From DASRVA01 sp050732935 (lineage in GTDB: Bacteria > Gemmatimonadota > Gemmatimonadetes > JACCXV01 > JAHWKZ01), in contig JBOHRW010000114.1 of NCBI GenBank assembly GCA_050732935.1, positions 1-36,800 on the forward strand: 36,800 bases of DNA. Direction: 5' to 3'. A program made the position numbers and the translations under genes. The notes under the pieces were generated by a model that worked only from the letters and a program-made list of their open reading frames with translations, was not told where the DNA came from and did no database searches. Shown one piece after another: positions 31,082-36,800 of the stretch. Positions within the stretch are counted from its first letter, which is position 1; every line of letters starts with the position of its first letter.

Positions 31082-32884
31082 ATGAACGAGCTCAAGTCGT
31101 TGCTTCCCTTCGTTCGTCCCTATCGGGCGCCTCTGGCTTGGGGGGCGATCAGTATAGCCCTCGCCGCCGGCTTTGGTTCCCTGAGCCCGATCGTGGTCAA
31201 GATGGCGGTGGATGCGTTGCGCACCGACGTGAACTGGAGTGCGATTGCCCTCTACGCGGCCGCCGTCGTCGGGCTGGCCCTCGTGCGCGCGGTCTTCCGC
31301 TACTTCCAGCGACGGCTCGTGAACGACGTCTCGCGCCACGTCGAGAGCGATCTCCGGGACGCCCTCTACCGCAACCTGCTTCGTCAGCCTCCCGCGTGGT
31401 TCGACCGTTTCCCCACCGGCGACGTGATGAGCCGGTTCATCAACGACCTGGGGGCCGTCCGCATGGCGCTGGGCCCCGGCTACATGTTCGGGATCAATAC
31501 CGCCGTGTCGTTGGTCCTCGCGATCGGCTTCATGACCTGGATCGATCCCGGCCTGACCCTGTTGGCGCTCCTGCCGCTCCCTTTCGTGACGCTCACCGTG
31601 AAGACCATGGGCCAGCGGATCCACCGCCGGAGCGAGGAGGCGCAGCAAGCACTGGCCGAGGTGACGACCTCCGTCCAGGAGAACCTGGCCGGCCTCCGTG
31701 TGGTCCGCGCCTACGGCCGCGAGTCGGCAGAGAGCGCGCGCTTCGCGGCCGACAGCGAGGCCTACGTCGAGGCCAACCTCCGGCTGGCGCGCATCCAGGC
31801 TCTCCTCAGCCCGTTGCTCGGCTTTCTGCTGGGCTCGAGCATCCTGATCGTCCTCTGGCTCGGGGGACGGCGCGCGGCCCAGGGCTCGCTGACGCTGGGG
31901 GATCTCGTGGCGTTCCTGATGTACCTGGGCATGATCGGGTGGCCGCTGATCGCCTTCGGTTGGATCACGAACCTCTTCCAGCGGGCGTCAGCCGCGATGG
32001 GCCGGCTCAACCGGGTCCTGCTCGCGGTGCCGGAGATCCGGGATCCGGAGCCCGTCGAGAACGGCGCGCACGTCGACGGGAGACCCCCGCCGCGGATCCG
32101 ACGCGGGTCGATCGCGTTTCACGACGTCACGTTCCGGTATCGGTCGGACGGGCCGCTCGTGCTCGACTCCCTCGAACTGGACGTGCCGGCTGGCGCGACT
32201 CTCGGCATCACCGGAGCGACGGGGTCGGGGAAATCCACCCTCGTCCGGCTCCTCGCCCGGATGTACGAGCCAGAATCGGGGACGATCGAAGTCAACGGCC
32301 GCCCGATCTCGAGCTACGCGCTGGAAGAGCTGCGCGGAGCGCTCGGGGTCGTCCTGCAGGAGCCCTTTCTCTTCAGCGACACGCTGCGGGCGAACCTCCT
32401 GTTCGGCACCCATCTCCGCGATGGGAACGGCGATCAGCTTCGGGACCGTCATTCTCGTCTCACCGTCGAGGAGGCGGCCCGGATCGCCGGCCTGGCCGAG
32501 GACGTCGCCGGCTTCCCGGCCGGCTACGAGACCCTGCTCGGCGAGCGCGGGATCACCCTGTCGGGAGGTCAGAGACAGCGCGCGGCGCTCGCCCGCGCCC
32601 TGATCGTCGAACCGACGATCCTGCTCCTGGACGACGCCTTCTCCTCGGTGGACACGGTGACGGAGGAACGGATCCTCTCACGGCTGCGCTCCTTCATGGC
32701 CGAGCGCACGACGCTTCTGGTGAGCCACCGCGTCTCCACGCTGCGCGGGGCCGACCGCATCGTCGTCCTGGATGCGGGCCGCGTGGTCGAGAGCGGAACC
32801 CACGACGAGCTGGTGGAGGCCGGCGGCGGGTACGCGGCGCTGTATCGACACCAGCGCCTGGAGGAAGAGATCGAAAGAGCCTAG
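31082..32884 (+). CDS. ABC exporter, membrane plus ATPase domains (MdlA-like half)
   Basis: A 600-residue type I ABC exporter. Six membrane helices fill residues 1-310, then a nucleotide-binding domain with Walker A GATGSGKSTLVRLL, Q-loop LQEPFLF, signature LSGGQRQRAALARAL, Walker B ILLLDDAFSSVD and switch histidine LVSHRVSTL. Lipid, drug or peptide export is typical of the family. The residue after Walker B Asp is Asp, not the catalytic Glu, as in MdlA-type halves of heterodimeric exporters; no partner gene is seen nearby. ATG 31082 lies close to the divergent lipoprotein gene. Its 3' end is 13 bases from the convergent DsbA-like gene. Confidence 0.9.
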   Translation: MNELKSLLPFVRPYRAPLAWGAISIALAAGFGSLSPIVVKMAVDALRTDVNWSAIALYAAAVVGLALVRAVFRYFQRRLVNDVSRHVESDLRDALYRNLLRQPPAWFDRFPTGDVMSRFINDLGAVRMALGPGYMFGINTAVSLVLAIGFMTWIDPGLTLLALLPLPFVTLTVKTMGQRIHRRSEEAQQALAEVTTSVQENLAGLRVVRAYGRESAESARFAADSEAYVEANLRLARIQALLSPLLGFLLGSSILIVLWLGGRRAAQGSLTLGDLVAFLMYLGMIGWPLIAFGWITNLFQRASAAMGRLNRVLLAVPEIRDPEPVENGAHVDGRPPPRIRRGSIAFHDVTFRYRSDGPLVLDSLELDVPAGATLGITGATGSGKSTLVRLLARMYEPESGTIEVNGRPISSYALEELRGALGVVLQEPFLFSDTLRANLLFGTHLRDGNGDQLRDRHSRLTVEEAARIAGLAEDVAGFPAGYETLLGERGITLSGGQRQRAALARALIVEPTILLLDDAFSSVDTVTEERILSRLRSFMAERTTLLVSHRVSTLRGADRIVVLDAGRVVESGTHDELVEAGGGYAALYRHQRLEEEIERA

Positions 32885-32897
32885 TCCGGCGACCTCT

Positions 32898-33599
32898 TCA
32901 AGGCGTGGCGAGGATGGAGTCGATCACGGCGGCGAAGGCTTCCGTCGGCTGTGCGCCCTCCAGCCGCCGGCCATTGATGAAAAACGTGGGCGTTCCGAGG
33001 ATGTAGAACTTCTGCGCCTCCTTGAGATCGTCCGCCACCTCCTGCGCGTAGTCTGCGTTCCGGTAGCACGTATCGAAGCGCCCGGCGTCCACGCCGATGT
33101 CGCGGGCCGCCTCGGCGATCCCGCCGTCGCTGGTTCCGTAGCGGTCGCTGAACATGGCCTCGTAGTACGCCCAGAAGCGATCCTGCTCATGCGCGCACTC
33201 GCCGGCCAAGGCGAGGTCGTACGCGCGCGGGTGGATCGACTGCAAAGGATTGTTGACGAAGATCCAGCGGATCTGGTCTCCGTACTGCCGGCGGAGAAGG
33301 GGGGCCGTCTCCTGGACGAAGCGGGTGCAGAACGGACATTCGAAGTCCGAGAACTCCACGATCGTCACCGGGGCGTCCTGTGGTCCCTGGACCGGATCGT
33401 TGGCGACGTTCACCCCCTCGACCATCGTCCCGGTCCCGGGCCCGGGCAGGTCACCGGTCGACCCGCGGCCGGTCCCGGGACCGGATCGCCAGAACACCCA
33501 GCCGATGGCGAGGCCTGCGAGAAGGCCCAGGACGAGCAGGCTCGCGGTCATCCCGAGTCGCCGATGGGCGTCGTGAGACTCTACGGCCGGATCGTCCAC
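32898..33599 (-). CDS. Membrane-anchored DsbA-family thioredoxin-fold protein
   Basis: A 233-residue protein with one N-terminal membrane helix (MTASLLVLGLLAGLAIGWVFW, residues about 17-37), a Gly/Pro linker and a DsbA-like domain. The active site is CPFC in VEFSDFECPFCTRFV (about residue 85-95) and the cis-proline loop is GTPTFFINGRR. A further cysteine pair (ECAHEQ and TCYRN) is typical of the group. It should make or reshuffle disulfides in exported proteins in the periplasm. GTG 33599 overlaps the preceding lipoprotein by 19 bases; ATG 33551 would still keep the helix. Confidence 0.9.
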   Translation of the reverse strand: MDDPAVESHDAHRRLGMTASLLVLGLLAGLAIGWVFWRSGPGTGRGSTGDLPGPGTGTMVEGVNVANDPVQGPQDAPVTIVEFSDFECPFCTRFVQETAPLLRRQYGDQIRWIFVNNPLQSIHPRAYDLALAGECAHEQDRFWAYYEAMFSDRYGTSDGGIAEAARDIGVDAGRFDTCYRNADYAQEVADDLKEAQKFYILGTPTFFINGRRLEGAQPTEAFAAVIDSILATP

Positions 33600-33946
33600 T
33601 CGTAGTCCTCTCCCTCCTCGATCGTGAGCACGGGGAGCCCATAGTGGCGCTGTGAGATCCGCCCGACGCCGTAGAGGTTGACCTCGCCCAGCGGCAGGTT
33701 GCGGAAGGTGTACGCGCGGCCGGGCGGAACCGAGTAGATCTCCCGCCCGTCCAGATGGATGGCCACCGGCTCCGAGGCCTGGTTCATCACCCTCAGCGTT
33801 CCCAAGCCTTCCTCGACGGGGGCCTCGGCCGAGCCCTGCTCCCCACCGCCAGGCTCCTCGCCACCACCGTCCCCGCCGATCCGATCGCAGCCGGCCAGAA
33901 CCAGGATGGCCATCGCAATCGCCAGTGCCGCTGTGTGTCGTCGCAT
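33581..33946 (-). CDS. Small lipoprotein of unknown function
   Basis: A 121-residue protein. The signal ends in LVLAGC (lipobox LAGC), followed by a Gly/Glu-rich linker and a small beta domain (GTLRVMNQASEPVAIHLDGREIYSVPPG, FRNLPLGEVNLYGV, VLTIEEGEDYEWTI) that looks like a transthyretin/CARDB-like sandwich, though no family is certain. GGAGGTGAGG lies right before ATG 33946. Its 3' end overlaps the DsbA-like gene, so the two are co-translated. The 177-bp element begins 27 bases upstream of its start. Confidence 0.75.
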   Translation of the reverse strand: MRRHTAALAIAMAILVLAGCDRIGGDGGGEEPGGGEQGSAEAPVEEGLGTLRVMNQASEPVAIHLDGREIYSVPPGRAYTFRNLPLGEVNLYGVGRISQRHYGLPVLTIEEGEDYEWTIRP

Positions 33947-33973
33947 GACCTCACCTCCGGTCCAGATCCTAGG

Positions 33974-34150
33974 GTGGTGTCGCCGAAGTCTCCTGGCATT
34001 CGATTGCCGCTGCATCCCCGTCGGCTGCGTTGCTCCTCGTGCGGCACAACGCTGCTATCATCCATGCTCCGCATGGGTACCCGCCTCGTCGCGCCTTGCC
34101 GACGGCGCGCATCGACTCTCTCGATGCGCAGGAGACTTCGGCGACACCAC
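33974..34150. repeat. Structured 177-bp intergenic element with 22-bp terminal inverted repeats
   Basis: The ends are perfect 22-bp inverted repeats (33974-33995 and 34129-34150; outer half GTGGTGTCGCCG). Inside are CGTCGGC/GCCGACG (34019-34025 with 34098-34104), a perfect 9-bp hairpin with a CTCTC loop (34107-34129), and smaller arms GCGTTG/CAACGC and CATGC/GCATG. CTAG occurs just outside the left end (33969-33972) and across the right end (34150-34153), as a 4-bp target duplication would. The right end touches the stop codon of the enoyl-CoA hydratase. No ORF of any length is inside. It looks like a MITE-type element or a cloverleaf-forming RNA. Confidence 0.75.
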
Positions 34151-34938
34151 TAGCGCCCCCGGAACTCGGCCTTCCGCTTCTCCAGGAAGGCCTTCGTCCC
34201 CTCGCGCATGTCCGCGGTCCCGCAGGCCATGCCGAACAGGGTGGCCTCCAGGTAGAGGCCGTCGTCGAGGCCGATGTCTCCGCTCCGCAGGGTCGCCTCG
34301 AGCGCGTACTGGACGGCGAGCGGCGCCTTGTCGAGGATCTGTCCCAGGAATCCGCGGGTGCCCTCGAGCAGTCCTTGCGGGGGGAAGACGGCGTTTACGA
34401 GGCCCCAGGCGAGCGCCTCCTCCGCCTTCACCTGGCGGCCCGTCAAGACCATCTCGAGCGCGCGGCCGAGGCCCACGATCCGCGCCAGCCGCTGGGTGCC
34501 GCCGTGGCCCGGAATCAGTCCGAGGGTCACCTCGGGGAGCCCGAAGCGCGCCTTCTCGCTGGCTACCCGCAGGTGGCAGGCAATGGCCAGCTCGCAGCCA
34601 CCGCCCAGCGCGTACCCGTTCACCGCCGCCACGACGGGCTTGGGGCACTGCGCGATGCGGGTGAACGTGGTCTGGCCCTGGAAGGCGAACTCCTTTCCCG
34701 GGGTGGCGCCGAGTCCCGCGAGCTCGCCGATGTCGGCCCCCGCGACGAACGCCTTCTCCCCCGCCCCGGTGACGACGATCCCGCCCACCTCCTCGTCGTC
34801 AGCGAGTCGGGGGAAAACCTCCTGGAGCTCCTTCTCGGTGGCCGAGTTCAGAGCGTTCAGCTTGTCCGGCCGGTTCACGGTGACGGTCGCGATCCGGTCC
34901 GCGGTCTCGACCTTCAGGTTCTCGTACACATAGCTCAT
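34150..34938 (-). CDS. Enoyl-CoA hydratase/isomerase family protein
   Basis: A 262-residue crotonase-fold protein. KLNALNSATEKEL, AFVAGADIGELAGL (oxyanion hole), NGYALGGGCELAIACHLRVA and LPEVTLGLIPGHGGTQRLAR carry the two catalytic glutamates (GGGCELA and FGLPEV). It hydrates 2-enoyl-CoA, as in fatty-acid or butyrate oxidation. The gene for 3-hydroxyacyl-CoA dehydrogenase upstream supplies the next step, so together they interconvert crotonyl-CoA-type substrates and acetoacetyl-CoA-type products. ATG 34938 has GAGG eight bases before it; longer upstream readings lack a ribosome site. The stop codon TAG coincides with the edge of the 177-bp element. Confidence 0.94.
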   Translation of the reverse strand: MSYVYENLKVETADRIATVTVNRPDKLNALNSATEKELQEVFPRLADDEEVGGIVVTGAGEKAFVAGADIGELAGLGATPGKEFAFQGQTTFTRIAQCPKPVVAAVNGYALGGGCELAIACHLRVASEKARFGLPEVTLGLIPGHGGTQRLARIVGLGRALEMVLTGRQVKAEEALAWGLVNAVFPPQGLLEGTRGFLGQILDKAPLAVQYALEATLRSGDIGLDDGLYLEATLFGMACGTADMREGTKAFLEKRKAEFRGR

Positions 34939-34999
34939 GGATGACCTCGACGAGAGGCTGGAGTCCTGTCGGCGGACCACGGGAAACGGCGGAGCGTTC

Positions 35000-35650
35000 T
35001 CAAACGCGGGACGAGGGGCAGAGATGGGACACGACGCATTCCTCGCACCTCGGTCTCCGGGCGATGCAAACGCGGCGACCGTGGAAGATCAGGATGTGGG
35101 CCAGCATCGTCCACCGCTCGCGCGGGAAGAGGTCCATCAGGTCGCGCTCGATCTTCTTCGGATCTTCGTGGCTCGTGAACTTCAGCCGGCGGGCGAGGCG
35201 GCGGACGTGCGTGTCGACCACCACCCCTTCGTCCTTCCCGAAGGCGTTCCCCAGGATCACGTTGGCGGTCTTGCGGCCGATCCCCGGCAGACCGACGAGC
35301 TCCTCCATCATATCCGGGATCTCGCCGTCATGGTTCTCGACCACCGCCGCGGCCATCCCGATCAGGCTCTTCGTCTTGTTCCGGAAGAAGCCGGTTGGCC
35401 GAATGACCTTTTCCAGCTCCTTCGGCTGGGCTCCAGCCAAGTCGGCGGCCGTCGGCCAGCGCTCGAAGAGGGTCGGGGTCACCGCGTTCACTCGTTCGTC
35501 GGTGCATTGGGCCGACAGGATCGTCGCGACTGTGAGCTGGTAGGGGTTCTCGTTCTCCAGCGCGGTGCGGGCGTCGGGATGCTCCCGGGCGAGGAGGTCG
35601 TAGACCCGCTCCGCCCGCTCACGCTTCTTCCGCTTCGATTCCCGCGGCAC
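35000..35650 (-). CDS. nth: Endonuclease III (DNA glycosylase/AP lyase)
   Basis: A 216-residue base-excision repair enzyme that removes oxidised pyrimidines and nicks the abasic site. The helix-hairpin-helix motif is LPGIGRKTANVIL with the catalytic Lys; the catalytic Asp is in VVVDTHVRRLARR. The 4Fe-4S ligands are C-x6-C-x2-C-x5-C in CIARRPRCEECVVSHLC near the end. GTG 35650 follows the upstream TAG by four bases (TAG-GCGC-GTG), so it is the middle gene of the dehydrogenase/nth/hydratase run. Why a repair enzyme sits between two acyl-CoA genes is unclear; simple operon packing is the likely answer. Confidence 0.96.
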   Translation of the reverse strand: MPRESKRKKRERAERVYDLLAREHPDARTALENENPYQLTVATILSAQCTDERVNAVTPTLFERWPTAADLAGAQPKELEKVIRPTGFFRNKTKSLIGMAAAVVENHDGEIPDMMEELVGLPGIGRKTANVILGNAFGKDEGVVVDTHVRRLARRLKFTSHEDPKKIERDLMDLFPRERWTMLAHILIFHGRRVCIARRPRCEECVVSHLCPSSRV

Positions 35651-35654
35651 GCGC

Positions 35655-36548
35655 CTACAGATTCAAGTCCATCGGTACCGGCTTCTCCCCCGCGTAATCG
35701 TAGAACCCCTTCCCCGTCTTCCGCCCGTGATAGCCGGCGAGATGCATCTTCCGCAGCAGCGGCGGCGCGGCATAGACGTGCTCCTTGTACTCGTCGAACA
35801 TGATCTCGGCGATCCGGTAGGTGGTGTCGATCCCGACGAAGTCGAGCAGCGTCAGCGGCCCCATCGGATGGGCGCAGCCGTGCACCATGCCCTTGTCGAT
35901 GTCCTCGATCGAGGCGACCCCGCTCTCGACCGCCCGCACGGCGCCCAGCAGGTACGGCACGAGGAGGAGGTTCACCACGAACCCCGAGTTGTCCCTGGCG
36001 GCGATCGGGATCTTGCCCAGCGACTCGGCGAACCCCCACGTCCTCTGAAAGGTCTCTTCCCCGGTCTGGATCGCCCGCACGACCTCGACCAGCTTCATGA
36101 TGGGGACGGGGTTGAAGAAGTGGAGGCCGATCACCCGGTCGGGGCGACTCGTCGCGGCCGCCATCTCGGCGATCGTGAGCGATGACGTGTTGGAAGCGAA
36201 GATCGTGTGGTCGGGGCACAGCCCGTCCAGCTCGCCGAACATCTCGTTCTTGACCTCGAGGTCCTCCACCACCGCCTCGATGACGAGGTCGCAGTCGGCC
36301 AGGTCGGAGAGCTCGGTGGTTCCGGACATGCGGCCGAGCGCGGCGTCCCGGTCCTCGGCGGTCATCTTCGCTTTCTCGACCGCCTTCTGCATGAAGCCGC
36401 CGATCCTCTGGAACCCCTTCATCCAGTACCTCTCCTCCACCTCCCGCGCCACGACCGTGTAGCCCGCCTGGGCGCAGACCTGGACGATCCCGCTCCCCAT
36501 GAGGCCGGCTCCGAGGACGCCGACCTTCTCGATACTGTCCTTGCTCAT
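35655..36548 (-). CDS. 3-hydroxyacyl-CoA (3-hydroxybutyryl-CoA) dehydrogenase
   Basis: A 297-residue NAD(P)-dependent enzyme. The N-terminal Rossmann fold starts VGVLGAGLMGSGIVQVCAQAG, the catalytic His is in GLHFFNPVPIMKLVEVV, and the helical C-terminal domain has NSGFVVNLLLVPYLLGAVRAVE and HPMGPLTLLDFVGIDT, with the typical end KTGKGFYDY. It oxidises 3-hydroxyacyl-CoA to 3-oxoacyl-CoA in beta-oxidation or runs in reverse for butyrate formation. ATG 36548 has AGGAGA at good spacing and matches the family start; an upstream extension (to 36701) has no support and is rejected. Confidence 0.95.
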   Translation of the reverse strand: MSKDSIEKVGVLGAGLMGSGIVQVCAQAGYTVVAREVEERYWMKGFQRIGGFMQKAVEKAKMTAEDRDAALGRMSGTTELSDLADCDLVIEAVVEDLEVKNEMFGELDGLCPDHTIFASNTSSLTIAEMAAATSRPDRVIGLHFFNPVPIMKLVEVVRAIQTGEETFQRTWGFAESLGKIPIAARDNSGFVVNLLLVPYLLGAVRAVESGVASIEDIDKGMVHGCAHPMGPLTLLDFVGIDTTYRIAEIMFDEYKEHVYAAPPLLRKMHLAGYHGRKTGKGFYDYAGEKPVPMDLNL

Positions 36549-36645
36549 CGGCTCTCCTGACCTGGAATGAATGCTGACGGCGAACGGCCGATCCGTCGAC
36601 CGCGTGCGAATCTCGTCTCCAGGCGGGCTTTGGCAAAGCTGCCGG

Positions 36646-36800
36646 CTACCGTAGCTGAATCCGACTCCTGACCGTGTTCCAGGAGTCGTTGGCGTCGGCA
36701 CCGGTGAACACGAGCACGGCGTCCTGGCCGCTGGCGCTCAGCCACTTGTTGGAGAAGTTCCAGAAGAAGGTCTCCGTATCGTCGAGTCCGGGCTCTCCGA
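36646..36800 (-). CDS. C-terminal fragment of an unidentified protein (cut by window edge)
   Basis: Reading in from the right edge on the minus strand, 51 codons end in TAG at 36646-36648. The visible sequence includes DDTETFFWNFSNKWLSASG, QDAVLVFTGADANDSWNTV and RSRIQLR. The aromatic strand pattern and NDSWN resemble the ends of secreted beta-rich, glycoside-hydrolase-like proteins, but I cannot name the family. The stretch has the codon bias of its neighbours. About 97 bases of unannotated spacer separate it from the dehydrogenase start. Confidence 0.6.
   Translation of the reverse strand, partial: GEPGLDDTETFFWNFSNKWLSASGQDAVLVFTGADANDSWNTVRSRIQLR

Noticed and set aside
1..36800. tRNA, rRNA, riboswitch, prophage or defence genes
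   Set aside because: By eye I found no tRNA arms, rRNA-like sequence, riboswitch core, integrase, transposase or known defence protein. A covariance-model scan would be decisive.

Overview
The window is a gene-dense, GC-rich stretch of bacterial chromosome with no tRNA, rRNA, CRISPR array, phage gene or recognisable transposase. The gene content suggests a Gram-negative member of the Gemmatimonadota or a close relative, probably from a metagenome. Pointers are a DUF5916 outer-membrane protein with a CBM9-like domain, an ECF sigma/anti-sigma operon carrying two DUF4097 proteins, a BlaI/M56 pair, many secreted PDZ or TolB-like proteins, and lipid-A/core genes (Kdo-kinase-like, heptosyltransferase-like). 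The phylum call is inference from gene content, not a phylogenetic result.

Layout. 1-3880: the C-terminal end of a TolB-like beta-propeller protein, a CsbD-like stress protein with a strong terminator, a promoter and an outer-membrane protein, then a second, inverted and 3'-damaged TolB-like copy and a secreted M28 peptidase with a PDZ domain. The first 129 bases recur inverted at 1627-1755 (128/129 identical), so this part is either a recent inverted duplication or an assembly/amplification chimera. 3932-6855 (minus): ECF sigma, anti-sigma and two DUF4097 envelope proteins. 7017-12227 (minus): BlaI repressor, M56 membrane protease, DUF5916 protein and an NTF2-like secreted protein, with an operator-like dyad upstream. 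12367-16953 (plus): family 2 glycosyltransferase, DUF3108 protein, then a deoxyhypusine-synthase-like protein, a Kdo-kinase-like protein and a family 9 glycosyltransferase in one coupled operon. 16899-18972 (minus): CPBP membrane protease and a PDZ protein with a degraded HExxH motif. 19057-21194 (plus): Mrp-type Fe-S carrier ATPase and DHH phosphoesterase. 21207-22150: a small secreted protein diverging from a membrane-anchored HicB-like protein. 22167-28190 (minus): a tightly overlapped operon of NfeD protease, 5-formyltetrahydrofolate cyclo-ligase, ABC ATPase, ABC permease and DacB-type carboxypeptidase. 28426-32884: gamma-glutamyltransferase, a lipoprotein and an ABC exporter half. 32898-36548 (minus): DsbA-like thioredoxin, small lipoprotein, a 177-bp intergenic element bounded by perfect 22-bp inverted repeats, enoyl-CoA hydratase, endonuclease III and 3-hydroxyacyl-CoA dehydrogenase. 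A C-terminal gene fragment runs off the right edge.

Most of the window is envelope biology: outer-membrane proteins, LPS core, peptidoglycan trimming, membrane proteases, export and disulfide chemistry, with a small fatty-acid/butyrate module at the right. Several genes have a -10-like hexamer 6-9 bases before the start codon, which suggests leaderless or near-leaderless transcripts are common here. The observations most worth a second look are the inverted repeat pair at the left (whose inversion would swap TolB-like C-termini), the structured 177-bp element at 33974-34150, and the promoter/mini-ORF/deoxyhypusine-synthase-like/LPS operon at 13998-16953.
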